From Chromatiaceae bacterium (GTDB taxonomy: Bacteria; Pseudomonadota; Gammaproteobacteria; Chromatiales; Chromatiaceae): DNA of 64,000 nt. The stretch spans positions 333,299 to 397,298 of the forward strand of contig JACKML010000004.1 in NCBI GenBank assembly GCA_024235415.1. The letters are read 5' to 3'. Below are positions 33,501 to 40,823 of the stretch, one piece after another. Below the pieces are notes generated by a model. It was given only the letters and a program-made list of their open reading frames with translations. It did no database searches and was not told the origin of the DNA. Each line of letters starts with the position of its first letter. Position 1 is the first letter of the stretch. A program made the translations under genes and the position numbers.

Positions 33501-34307
33501 GGGGATGAACTGGCGCGGCTGAACGACAGCAGCGAGGTCGCGATCAACCTGGCCGACCGCGGCCTGATCTCGGACAACGACGTGAACACCCGCATCGTCG
33601 ACATCGAGGTGCTGGCGGCGCAATCGGCCTTCGTCGCCGAACCCGCCGCCGAAGGCCGCAGGCCGGTTTCCAACCTGCAGATCACCGCCGCCCCTGCAGG
33701 CGAGTCCATCCTGCGCTGGGGCAACAGCGAATACGCCTTCGATTACCGTCGTCGCCGCGGCGTGGCCCCTGTCCGCTGGGGCTACACCTGGGATGCAATC
33801 ACCGGAACGGGCCGTCAGATCCAACGCAGCGACGACTCGCTGTCCCTGCTGACCCGCCTGCTGGACGACGGCGCCTCGGCACCGGTCAACCAGGCGCGCA
33901 TCCGCTTTCTTCCAGGCGCCCGCGGCGACATCGTGTTGCGCAAAGAGGTGCGCCCGGTGGTCGAGGGTGAAGATATCCGTATCCAGGATCTCGCCCTGGC
34001 GATACGGCTGCAGCTGTACAAGACCTACCAGAGCAGGACGCTGTCACTGCAGGCGGAGCACGGCGTAACCATCGCGGTCAGCCAGTCGGATCTGACCGGG
34101 CGTGCCAATGGCCGGGATCGCTTCCACCGCTTCTATTCGCCCGGCCAGCAGGTCACCGTGACGGTCCCGCCACAGGTTGGCGAGTACCGGTTCAGCGGTT
34201 GGTACGACGCGGCCGGCCGGCAGGTCGGCAGCAAGCCGGGCCTGACCATCAGCGTGGACCGGCACCTGTCGTTGCAGGCGCGATACGCGGACCATCGCGG
34301 TCAGTGA
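30561..34307 (+). CDS. very large predicted lipoprotein, function unknown
   Basis: 1248 residues from GTG 30561, with lipobox LAATGC (Cys30). Regions by eye: Pro-rich linker (35-52); a beta-rich Ig/cadherin-like part (about 60-145, FDNDTGILRYTPAAGDHDEFTLTL); a right-handed-repeat-like part (about 200-290, ADSVIIRGTLHLPQTEVRISA); a Gly/Asp-rich collagen-like section (about 310-490, GGPGQDPERGRDGDDGD, GRPGDGGPGGD); a long helical, partly coiled region (about 500-1010); and a C-terminal module resembling InlB B-repeats (YRFSGWYDAAGRQVG). The long upstream in-frame extension to 30222 overlaps hupT and lacks a signal. I do not recognise the family. Confidence 0.75.
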   Translation: MIEQLVRYCKTARPVGIGLLTGAMLAATGCNVLPTTRPDAPAGPDPSPPVAEDPSAQAVIGQLPALLLARHGTTTGFRFEPAPTSEVTIETHPRVDGEITFDNDTGILRYTPAAGDHDEFTLTLRAQGQQGPSTLGTLNVVPVAAIPAETRFIDNDRPVPKLPIYNDIRISPSKDKRWFNGVERTTRGVTVSGFEVRFDPADKHAELNRFTGSADLHRLDIEADSVIIRGTLHLPQTEVRISARRLVFEDVDPGNPARIDTSPLAWPTGAGDGNARNTPSPGEHGLRAGDIHLVLDQLIADGGTRLVMNGGPGQDPERGRDGDDGDSVSSRTHKIDNRRYTNVVYVQTHHVQSSATVPIREPELRPNEDFSSSRHQPTNGAKGVPAGRPGDGGPGGDLVCNNPEWRRYAQQLGGTPGQAFGPYDGGAAGRPTTWRKIREKVVTTYSSNSQPLTTTWFVEEKSGRTRDGAASGTVLHGNAGAPGRVRSEGGRKTWLTTNLLRLVVERLRDVYLAGRFDQALALVREFGPLSTDLAAGSGDAGHELIALRRELNTLSHRLAAGLDYFGNPPGWVPNLSVEVNYSAFQQEIDSAIRMYYLSYWLHRHWRALEHKTEALDRLIALQQDQIESHRRRYANASALLPVLEAEQRRIDTESAYFLDKLRAREQVLAADATGNVRRRAILRTINLLGEIVVSHKKPTAYAIFASASSQDVETIFDPDSPLSSGDTVLDAYRRVTSDAEIIAIRKQLGALDPSTATDPDAYTGELLALGDRLSGATQASRDAFLKNAIGDDEVHAELQRLKAQDASFNDLVDDLTRFLAHKQLFAEKTAQAIQALETTTDEISTGWLAVDSLTRARDNWSPTPPVAVLQAIRSIREKARERLVLYQYYLAKAYEYRILEPYPGDFRKNRLFEKLASDFEAAPVGRQDDGPPELSVDGEDFNTLRTIYLDELRTVVSAIITGLNEDRPEPLEIVQTLRLTGDELARLNDSSEVAINLADRGLISDNDVNTRIVDIEVLAAQSAFVAEPAAEGRRPVSNLQITAAPAGESILRWGNSEYAFDYRRRRGVAPVRWGYTWDAITGTGRQIQRSDDSLSLLTRLLDDGASAPVNQARIRFLPGARGDIVLRKEVRPVVEGEDIRIQDLALAIRLQLYKTYQSRTLSLQAEHGVTIAVSQSDLTGRANGRDRFHRFYSPGQQVTVTVPPQVGEYRFSGWYDAAGRQVGSKPGLTISVDRHLSLQARYADHRGQ

Positions 34308-34337
34308 ATCCGGGCGGCCGCGGGCCCGGCGCTGCCG

Positions 34338-34904
34338 CTATGCAGCGGGATACTCGTGCTCGCGACAGATCAGCCCGATATCGGTGTGCGACAACGCCTC
34401 TCCGGTCAGGCCGCATCGATGGCCGGCGTTTTTCACCTGGTTGAAACGGCAGGTCCGGCACGCGCCAAAGCTCTTGCTGCCGCGCGCGCGCTGTGCGTCG
34501 AGCAGGACTTCGCGCAACAGCCCGGTGATTTCGTCGATACGTGACGTGCCTGCGTCGGCGAGTGACTGCACCAGGAAGCGTGCCGGGATTGCCTTCGCCA
34601 GCACCCGCCTGGCGGCACGCGTGACCTTCAGGTGCACGACGCGGCGGTCTTCGGTGTCGCTATGCCGCTCTATGAGTTGCCTGCTTTCGAGCACACCCAG
34701 CGTCTTGGAGACCGTGCCCTTGGTCTGACCGAGGAAATCGCTGACCCCCTGCAAGGTATCCGAATAGCGGTTGCACTGCGCCAGGTAGTGCAATGCTTCA
34801 AGCTGAATGGGCAACAGGCCCTCGGCCGCACCCGCTTCCCTGGCTTCGACGCGCAGCAGATTGCACAACCGCTCAAGCGTGTCGTGGATTGCCTCGATAC
34901 TCAT
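34338..34904 (-). CDS. MarR-family regulator with C-terminal Cys cluster
   Basis: 188 residues. A MarR-type winged helix occupies about 10-140 (recognition helix in FLGQTKGTVSKTLGVLESRQLIER, wing DTEDRRVVHLKVT). The last 45 residues carry four Cys in the pattern C-x2-C-x11-C-x15-C (CRTC...HRC...LIC), which could hold a zinc or Fe-S centre and so sense redox or NO; this is inference. ATG 34904 chosen; the ten upstream residues are not needed. It diverges from a cytochrome P460 gene, and a 15-base inverted repeat lies between them. Confidence 0.85.
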   Translation of the reverse strand: MSIEAIHDTLERLCNLLRVEAREAGAAEGLLPIQLEALHYLAQCNRYSDTLQGVSDFLGQTKGTVSKTLGVLESRQLIERHSDTEDRRVVHLKVTRAARRVLAKAIPARFLVQSLADAGTSRIDEITGLLREVLLDAQRARGSKSFGACRTCRFNQVKNAGHRCGLTGEALSHTDIGLICREHEYPAA

Positions 34905-34956
34905 CGGTTCACCCGCACATTCGTCCCCACACACCGGTAAGCATAGCCGAGCCTTG

Positions 34957-34971
34957 GTTTCGTGTCGAAAC
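34957..34971. promoter_or_regulatory. candidate MarR operator
   Basis: GTTTCGTGTCGAAAC: two perfect six-base arms with a three-base centre, just upstream of the -35 of the P460 promoter and 53 bases from the MarR ATG. A half-site (GTCGAAAC) recurs at 35019-35026. The position between divergent regulator and target is the usual MarR arrangement. Confidence 0.55.
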
Positions 34972-34975
34972 TACA

Positions 34976-35004
34976 TTGACAGGCCACCCCGTCGGTGCTT
35001 GAAT
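34976..35004 (+). promoter_or_regulatory. sigma-70 promoter of the P460 gene
   Basis: TTGACA at 34976-34981 and TTGAAT at 34999-35004, spaced by 17 bases. The -35 is a perfect match and the -10 has four of six. It lies directly downstream of the candidate MarR operator. Confidence 0.6.
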
Positions 35005-35087
35005 TGCAATAGTTGCGAGTCGAAACCTTAATCGGGGGCCGAAATCCGCAGCGCAGCGCTTCGATCCACATCACCCGGAGAATCAAC

Positions 35088-35567
35088 ATGCGTAAATCCC
35101 TTCTCACCCTCGCAGTCGGCGTCTCACTCGGCGCGCTGACAACGCTGGCAGCTGCCGACGAGATCGACTATCCGGACGGCTACAGGTCGTGGACACACGT
35201 CAAGTCCATGACCATCCACAAAGGTCACCCGCTGGAGACACCCTTCCTGGGCATCCACCACGTCTATGCCAACGAACGCGCGCTGCATGGCCTGCAGAGC
35301 AAGCACTTCGCCGACGGAGCGATGCTGGTGTTCGATCAACTGCAAAGCGAAGATGCCGGCGCGGCATCGGTCGAGGGCGACCGCGTGCTGATCGGCGTGA
35401 TGCTCAAGGACAACGCCCGTTTTCCGCAGACCAATGGCTGGGGCTACCAGGCATGGCCGAAAGACAGCCGCAGCCAGCGACTGGTGGACGATGGCGGTCT
35501 CTCCTGCCATGGCTGCCACATCCAGCAGAAGGACCGCGACTACGTATTCAGTCAGTGGCGTGACTGA
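35088..35567 (+). CDS. cytochrome P460 family protein
   Basis: 159-residue exported monohaem protein. The signal peptide ends near residue 23 (LAAADE). The fold features of cytochrome P460/c'-beta (YRSWTHVKSM near the start, GWGYQAWPKD, and a C-terminal haem site CHGCH near residue 145) are present. Family members oxidise hydroxylamine or bind NO. ATG 35088 has GGAG upstream. It is divergent from the MarR-type regulator, which probably controls it. Confidence 0.85.
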   Translation: MRKSLLTLAVGVSLGALTTLAAADEIDYPDGYRSWTHVKSMTIHKGHPLETPFLGIHHVYANERALHGLQSKHFADGAMLVFDQLQSEDAGAASVEGDRVLIGVMLKDNARFPQTNGWGYQAWPKDSRSQRLVDDGGLSCHGCHIQQKDRDYVFSQWRD

Positions 35568-35660
35568 CGCGGGAGCCGTTGGTGCGGGCCGGTCTCCGTC
35601 CCGCTGTGCTGTGCTGTAATACCCGGCGACGAAGTACCAGCACGCACAGCGGGGACAGTT

Positions 35661-37025
35661 ATGGGAGTCCGACAATTAAACGCCGATGTGGTGCGCGCGA
35701 CACCGGATGCGGCCACGTGGGAGCTGAATCGCCTGTCGCGCCGATGTTTAGGGCCGGTTCTCTGGTGTGCGCTATGGCTCTCGGTGCCTGCCAACGGCAT
35801 CGCCATAGCCGGGCAGACTGCGCTCATCGAGCTGACGTCGGGCTTCGAGCTGCAGCTGCAGCGGTTTCCGGCGCACGGCCGCGACCTGCTGATCTGGGTG
35901 CCCTCCGAGTACGGCATCCGCGATGGCAACATCCCTTTCGCAGAAACAGTCCAGCGACAGGGCATCGACTACTGGCTGGTCGATCTGCACGAATCGTACA
36001 TGGCGCCGACCGGGCGTCATGCCTATGCGGACTTCGAGCCGGCGCACGTGAAGGAACTCATCGACCACGCAGTCGGCCAGGGCTGGCAGCGGATCTTTCT
36101 CGGCGGGGAAAGCCGCGGCGCCGCACTCGCCATGCAGGCCGCGCGCCTTTGGCAGATCGAGAACCCCGGCAATACCGCGCTCATCGGAATGCTTTTCTAC
36201 CACCCGAATCTCATCGATGGGTACACCGCGATCGGTGAGCTGGCGAGGTTTCGCCCGATCGCGCGGGAGACCAACCTGCCGGTCTACATATTCCAGCCGC
36301 AGTTCAACACCAAGTACCTGCACAGCCGCGAGCTGTCCGAGCAGCTGCAGATGGGAGGGTCGCCGGTCTACCTGCATTTCCTGCAGGGCGTCAGGGGCGG
36401 TTTTCACGTGCGTGACAGCGATCGCCTGAATGCACGCGAGACCGAAGAGCGTGGGCGGCTCGGTGAACGGATCGGCCGTGCGATGCACCTTCTCGCGCAG
36501 TCGCCTGCGCCTCCGCGCGCGGCGGAGCCGGCCGGCGAAACAGCGCCGGTTCCCGACGACGGCGGTGATAGCGGGGGTGGGGGCAACCTGGCGGCAGTCG
36601 CGCATGCGGTGCCCGCCACGCTGCGACTGCGCGATGACGACGACCGGATCGTGGATATTCAGGACCTCGACGGCGAAGTGGTGCTGGTCAATTTCTGGGC
36701 CACCTGGTGCGGGCCCTGCGTCAAGGAGATCGCCTCGCTGATGCGTCTTGTCGAGCATTTCGAGGGCGAGCCGTTTCGGGTGCTCGCGGTAAACATCAGC
36801 GAAGACAAGGCGCACGTCGCCGGATTTTTCGACACCCTGGACATCGAGCCGAATTTCCAGGTCGTGTACGACCACGACGGGAGTGCCGCGAAGCGCTGGC
36901 GCGTGTATGCGGTCCCATCGACCTACCTGCTCGACAGGCAGGGCCGGGTACGCTACGGCTATCGCGGCGCGCTGCAGTGGGACAAGGAAAGCGTGATCGA
37001 GACGGTCAACGGTTTGCTCGAATAG
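35661..37025 (+). CDS. hydrolase-like domain fused to a TlpA-like thioredoxin
   Basis: 454 residues. A hydrophobic segment at about 29-50 is a signal or anchor. Residues 55-280 look like an alpha/beta-hydrolase (nucleophile elbow GGESRG, Ser151; possible acid/His pair DSD and GGFHV near 249). After a Pro/Gly linker (283-310) comes a TlpA/ResA thioredoxin domain with WCGPC (349-353) and cis-Pro VPSTY. The reaction is unknown. TlpA-type domains reduce disulfides, including apocytochrome Cys pairs, in the periplasm; the many c-type cytochromes encoded downstream make that role possible. No other start fits better than ATG 35661. Confidence 0.75.
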   Translation: MGVRQLNADVVRATPDAATWELNRLSRRCLGPVLWCALWLSVPANGIAIAGQTALIELTSGFELQLQRFPAHGRDLLIWVPSEYGIRDGNIPFAETVQRQGIDYWLVDLHESYMAPTGRHAYADFEPAHVKELIDHAVGQGWQRIFLGGESRGAALAMQAARLWQIENPGNTALIGMLFYHPNLIDGYTAIGELARFRPIARETNLPVYIFQPQFNTKYLHSRELSEQLQMGGSPVYLHFLQGVRGGFHVRDSDRLNARETEERGRLGERIGRAMHLLAQSPAPPRAAEPAGETAPVPDDGGDSGGGGNLAAVAHAVPATLRLRDDDDRIVDIQDLDGEVVLVNFWATWCGPCVKEIASLMRLVEHFEGEPFRVLAVNISEDKAHVAGFFDTLDIEPNFQVVYDHDGSAAKRWRVYAVPSTYLLDRQGRVRYGYRGALQWDKESVIETVNGLLE

Positions 37026-37034
37026 CACAAACTC

Positions 37035-37071
37035 ATAGCTATCGACTATCTACACAATCGTAACAATTCAT
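37035..37071 (+). promoter_or_regulatory. OxyR-like site upstream of katA
   Basis: ATAG-N7-CTAT at 37035-37049 matches one half of the OxyR tetranucleotide pattern, and degenerate ATCG and TCAT continue at the same seven-base spacing to about 37071. A possible promoter follows: TTTCAT at 37071-37076 and TAGCTT at 37094-37099, 17 bases apart. OxyR controls catalase in many proteobacteria. Confidence 0.55.
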
Positions 37072-37165
37072 TTCATTAATGTCGGTGCGTCGCCTAGCTT
37101 GTCTACGAGGACGACAGCCACCAACCGGCCGGCGGTCGCCAAGGTACACAACAGAGGAACCCGCC

Positions 37166-38629
37166 ATGAGTGACAAACCTACCAAACTGACCACGACCAA
37201 CGGCTGCCCTGTGGCCGACAACCAGAATGTGATGACCGCCGGACCACGCGGCCCGATGCTGTTGCAGGATTTCTGGTTTCTGGAAAAGCTGGCCCACTTC
37301 GACCGCGAGGTGATCCCGGAGCGGCGCATGCACGCCAAGGGGTCGGGCGCCTATGGCACCTTCACTGTCACCCACGATATCTCGCAGTACACCAAGGCGA
37401 AGCTGTTCTCCGAGGTGGGCAAGCAGACCGAGGTCTTCGCGCGCTTTTCCACCGTCGCCGGCGAGCGCGGCGCGGCGGATGCCGAGCGCGATATCCGCGG
37501 CTTCGCGGTCAAGTTCTACACCGAGGAAGGCAACTGGGACATGGTGGGCAACAACACGCCAGTCTTCTTCCTGCGTGATCCGCTCAAGTTCCCCGACCTC
37601 AACCACGCGGTCAAACGCGACCCGCGCACCAACATGCGCAGCGCGCAGAACAACTGGGACTTCTGGACACTGCTGCCCGAGGCTCTGCACCAGATCACCG
37701 TGGTGATGAGCGACCGCGGCATCCCGCGCAGCTATCGCCACATGCATGGTTTCGGCAGCCACACCTTCAGCTTCATCAACGCCGACAACCAGCGCTTCTG
37801 GGTCAAGTTCCACTTCAAGAGCCGGCAGGGCATCGAGAACCTGAGCAACGAAGAGGCGGCCGCGATCATTGCCCAGGATCGCGAGAGTCATCAGCGGGAC
37901 CTGTACGAAGCCATCGAGCGCGGCGACTACCCACGCTGGGACTTCAAGGTTCAGATCATGCCGGAGCAGGACGCGGCCGGTTACCGCTTCCACCCGTTCG
38001 ACCTGTCCAAGGTCTGGCCGCATGCCGACTACCCGTTGATCGATGTGGGCGTGCTGGAACTCAACCGCAACCCGGAGAACTACCATGCCGAGGTGGAACA
38101 GGCGGCCTTCAACCCGGCCAGCATCGTCCCGGGTATCGGCTTCTCACCGGACAAAATGCTGCAGGGCCGCCTGTTCTCATACGGCGACACCCAACGCTAT
38201 CGCCTCGGCGTGAACCATGCGCAGATCCCGGTGAACAAGCCGCGCTGCCCGGTGCACAGCTTTCATCGCGATGGCCAGATGCGGGTCGATGGCAACTACG
38301 GCAGCCACAAGGCCTACGAGCCGAACAGCCTGGGGCTGTGGCAGGAAGACCCGCAGGCCAAGGAACCGCCATTGGCGCTCGATGGTGCTGCCGACAACTG
38401 GAACTACCGTGAAGACGATGATGACTACTACAGCCAGCCAGGCATGCTGTTCCGCATCATGACCCCGGACCAACAGCAGATCCTGTTCGCAAACACCGCG
38501 GCCGAGATGGCGGGCGTCGACGACACCGTCAGGAAACGTCACATACGGAACTGCCTGAAGGCAGACCCGGCCTATGGCGAAGGTGTGGCCAAGGCCCTGG
38601 GTATCGCGCTGCAGGACATCGAAGGGTAG
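37166..38629 (+). CDS. katA: haem catalase (clade-3-like, small subunit)
   Basis: 487-residue monofunctional catalase, H2O2 to water and O2. Distal His in FDREVIPERRMHAKGSGA, distal Asn region WDMVGNNTPVFF, proximal Tyr motif RLFSYGDTQRYRLG. The C-terminus ends soon after the core, so this is a small-subunit form. ATG 37166 follows GAGGAAC; a 29-residue upward extension is spurious. It is the first of three peroxide-defence genes, with rubrerythrin and rubredoxin/reductase downstream. An OxyR-like site lies about 100-130 bases upstream. Confidence 0.97.
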   Translation: MSDKPTKLTTTNGCPVADNQNVMTAGPRGPMLLQDFWFLEKLAHFDREVIPERRMHAKGSGAYGTFTVTHDISQYTKAKLFSEVGKQTEVFARFSTVAGERGAADAERDIRGFAVKFYTEEGNWDMVGNNTPVFFLRDPLKFPDLNHAVKRDPRTNMRSAQNNWDFWTLLPEALHQITVVMSDRGIPRSYRHMHGFGSHTFSFINADNQRFWVKFHFKSRQGIENLSNEEAAAIIAQDRESHQRDLYEAIERGDYPRWDFKVQIMPEQDAAGYRFHPFDLSKVWPHADYPLIDVGVLELNRNPENYHAEVEQAAFNPASIVPGIGFSPDKMLQGRLFSYGDTQRYRLGVNHAQIPVNKPRCPVHSFHRDGQMRVDGNYGSHKAYEPNSLGLWQEDPQAKEPPLALDGAADNWNYREDDDDYYSQPGMLFRIMTPDQQQILFANTAAEMAGVDDTVRKRHIRNCLKADPAYGEGVAKALGIALQDIEG

Positions 38630-38634
38630 CCCTC

Positions 38635-38660
38635 GACCGGCCGTTTCCGGACGGCCGGTC
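38635..38660 (+). terminator. hairpin after katA
   Basis: GACCGGCCG and CGGCCGGTC form a perfect nine-base stem around an eight-base loop, six bases after the katA stop. There is no following T-run, so it may be a weak terminator or a transcript-stabilising hairpin. Confidence 0.5.
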
Positions 38661-38741
38661 CCGAACCATCCCGGACCCAACTGCGTTTTATCAATGCCGG
38701 ACCTGGCTGCCGGGCGTACGTTTTCATCAAAAGGGTTATGC

Positions 38742-38761
38742 GCCCATTTGACCCAATGGGC
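38742..38761. promoter_or_regulatory. inverted repeat upstream of rubrerythrin
   Basis: GCCCATT-TGACCC-AATGGGC, seven-base arms with a six-base centre, about 63 bases upstream of the rubrerythrin ATG. It could be an operator; a convincing -10/-35 pair was not found beside it. Together with the hairpin at 38635 it is the only structure seen in the 194-base katA-rubrerythrin gap. Confidence 0.35.
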
Positions 38762-38823
38762 AGCCGCATACTCAGTCGACTGCTGCCCATGTCATCTGAC
38801 GCCTGTATATGCGAGGCAGCAAA

Positions 38824-39324
38824 ATGAACACCAGAGAGAATCTCAAAGAGGCCTTTGCCGGCGAGAGCCAGGCGAACAGGACATATCTTGCGTTCGGTGA
38901 GCGCGCGCAGAGAGACGGCTTTGCCCAGGTCGCCAGACTGTTCCGGGCGGTGGCGGCCGCCGAGACCATCCATGCCCATGCCCACCTGCGGGCGATGGAC
39001 GGGGTCAAGAGCACCGCGGAAAACCTGCGAGAGGCCGCCGCTGGCGAGAAATACGAGTTCGAGCAGATGTACCCGCCCATGGTGGCTACCGCCGAGGCAG
39101 AGGGCGACCGCCGCGCCACGACGTCGATGCGCTACGCGATGGAGGTCGAGAAGGTCCACCACGCCCTTTTCAACAGCGCACTGGAGGCCATAGAGGCCGG
39201 CAAGGACCTGGCCGACGCACCGATCCGGGTATGCCCGGTGTGTGGACACACGGTGATCGGTGATGCGCCGGACGAGTGCCCGGTATGCAGGGCCAAGGGT
39301 TCGAAGTTCCAGGAAATCTCCTAG
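38824..39324 (+). CDS. rbr: rubrerythrin
   Basis: 166-residue cytosolic peroxidase. Residues 1-130 form the ferritin-like di-iron domain (NLKEAFAGESQANRTYLAFGERA; ETIHAHAHL; EKYEFEQMYP; MEVEKVHHALF), and 135-166 the rubredoxin-type Fe(Cys)4 (CPVCGHTV, CPVCRAKGSKFQEI). It reduces H2O2 with electrons from rubredoxin, which fits the rubredoxin/reductase gene downstream. ATG 38824 has GAGG upstream. Confidence 0.95.
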   Translation: MNTRENLKEAFAGESQANRTYLAFGERAQRDGFAQVARLFRAVAAAETIHAHAHLRAMDGVKSTAENLREAAAGEKYEFEQMYPPMVATAEAEGDRRATTSMRYAMEVEKVHHALFNSALEAIEAGKDLADAPIRVCPVCGHTVIGDAPDECPVCRAKGSKFQEIS

Positions 39325-39333
39325 CGTACTGCA

Positions 39334-39350
39334 CCGTATCTACGATACGG
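39334..39350. promoter_or_regulatory. palindrome after rubrerythrin
   Basis: CCGTATC-TAC-GATACGG, a perfect seven-base stem with three-base loop, ten bases after the rubrerythrin stop. No T-run follows, so terminator, operator or processing hairpin are all possible. Confidence 0.4.
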
Positions 39351-39361
39351 CCTATTGGGCA

Positions 39362-39394
39362 CCCTCTCCCCTCGGGAGAGGGATGGGGTGAGGG
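39362..39394 (+). repeat. CCCTCTCCC/GGGAGAGGG dispersed-repeat hairpin
   Basis: CCCTCTCCC-CTC-GGGAGAGGG is a perfect nine-base stem, followed by ATGGGGTGAGGG. I recall this composite as a dispersed repeat of many proteobacterial genomes. It ends eight bases before the next ATG and contributes to that gene's Shine-Dalgarno region, so it may affect its translation. Confidence 0.5.
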
Positions 39395-39401
39395 GGAGAT
39401 C

Positions 39402-40823
39402 ATGACGGACAGTCTTCAGGGCTATATCTGCAACGTCTGTGGCTGGGTCTACGACCCCGAGCAGGGCGATCCGGACGGCGGCATAGCCCCGGGCACGGCC
39501 TGGGCGGACATCCCCGACGACTGGGTCTGTCCCGTATGTGGTGCGGGCAAAGAAGACTTCGCGCCACTTGACGGACCTTCTGCGACCGCGACGTCCGACA
39601 ACGCGGCGGATTCGGCACCCGATGCCAACGGCCTGGTGATCGTCGGCAGTGGGCTGGCCGGCTATTCACTGACCAGGGAACTGCGCAAACGCGACGCGGA
39701 CATGCCGATCACCGTTGTGACCGCGGACGGCGGCGAGGTCTACACCAAGCCGATGCTGTCCAACGCCCTGGCCCGCCATCACCAGCCGGATGACCTGGTG
39801 CAGAAGGATGCCGCCACCATGGCCGCAGACCTCGGTGTCGAGATCCGGACGCGCACCCGGGTCCTGGCAGTCGACAGGGCGGCCAGGACCCTGACGCTCG
39901 ATGGCGGGCACGGAACCCAGGCCCTGCCCTACGATCGCCTGGTGTTGGCGGTGGGTGCCGACGCCCGCGTGTTCCCCACCGCCGGTGCCGACGCGGTCAA
40001 CATCTTCACGGTCAACGACCTCGACGACTACCGCCGCTGGCGTGAGCGTATCGGAAACGAAGGCCGGGTCCTGCTCATTGGCGCGGGCCTGATCGGATGT
40101 GAGTTCGCCAACGACCTTGCGGTGGCCGGATTCGGCGTCGATATCGTCGATCCCGCACCCTGGCCGCTGGCAAGGCTGTTACCGGCAGAGATCGGCGGCA
40201 TGCTGGTGGATGCCCTGCAGCAGGCAGGCTGCCGGCTGCACATGGGGCGCACGGTGGCCGCCTACGAGGCAGCGGAATCCGGCAGCCTGGCGACACTCGA
40301 CGACGGTTCGCCGATCATGTTCGACCACGCGCTGTCTGCAGTCGGCCTCGCCGCCCGTACCGCGCTGGCCCGTGAGGCCGGGCTGGAAGTCGACAATGGC
40401 ATCATCGTCGATCGCCATCTGCGCACCAGCGATCCTCGCATCTTCGCCGTCGGCGACTGCGCCCGGACCGAGGCCGGCCCGCTGCCCTTCATCGCCCCGC
40501 TGCTGGCACAGTCACGGGCCCTCGCCGCGACCCTGACCGGCACCGAGACCGGGCTGGTATTGCCGGCCCTGCCGGTCGTGGTCAAGACGCCCGCACTTCC
40601 GCTGGTGGTGTGCCCGCCGCCCGCCAATACCGAAGGGAGCTGGGAGCTGGACCTGGGGGATGGCGAGGCCGAAGCGGTCTTCCGGACCCCCGCAGGCGCT
40701 GAAGTCGGCTTTGCGCTGGCCGGTGCCAGGACCCGGTTGCAGCAGCAGATGGCAAAGCGCATGCCCGACCTGTTGGCCGCCGGGTCCCGCACGCCGGTGT
40801 CTCCCGGGTCAGCGACCTTGTAG
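39402..40823 (+). CDS. rubredoxin-rubredoxin reductase fusion
   Basis: 473 residues. Residues 1-53 are a rubredoxin (CNVCGWVYDP and CPVCGAGKEDF, Fe(Cys)4), then a linker, then an FAD/NAD(P)H oxidoreductase from about 75 (FAD motif VIVGSGLAGYSLTREL; NAD(P) motif LLIGAGLIGCEFANDL; FAVGDCA). This single chain could pass electrons from NAD(P)H through FAD and rubredoxin to rubrerythrin, whose gene is 77 bases upstream. ATG 39402 is preceded by GGGGGAG. Its end overlaps the convergent DUF1513 gene by 15 bases. Confidence 0.92.
   Translation: MTDSLQGYICNVCGWVYDPEQGDPDGGIAPGTAWADIPDDWVCPVCGAGKEDFAPLDGPSATATSDNAADSAPDANGLVIVGSGLAGYSLTRELRKRDADMPITVVTADGGEVYTKPMLSNALARHHQPDDLVQKDAATMAADLGVEIRTRTRVLAVDRAARTLTLDGGHGTQALPYDRLVLAVGADARVFPTAGADAVNIFTVNDLDDYRRWRERIGNEGRVLLIGAGLIGCEFANDLAVAGFGVDIVDPAPWPLARLLPAEIGGMLVDALQQAGCRLHMGRTVAAYEAAESGSLATLDDGSPIMFDHALSAVGLAARTALAREAGLEVDNGIIVDRHLRTSDPRIFAVGDCARTEAGPLPFIAPLLAQSRALAATLTGTETGLVLPALPVVVKTPALPLVVCPPPANTEGSWELDLGDGEAEAVFRTPAGAEVGFALAGARTRLQQQMAKRMPDLLAAGSRTPVSPGSATL

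Noticed and set aside
31398..33824. 808-residue minus-strand frame opposite the large lipoprotein
   Set aside because: No domain or signal; the plus-strand frame has a lipobox and recognisable modules and is clearly the coding one.
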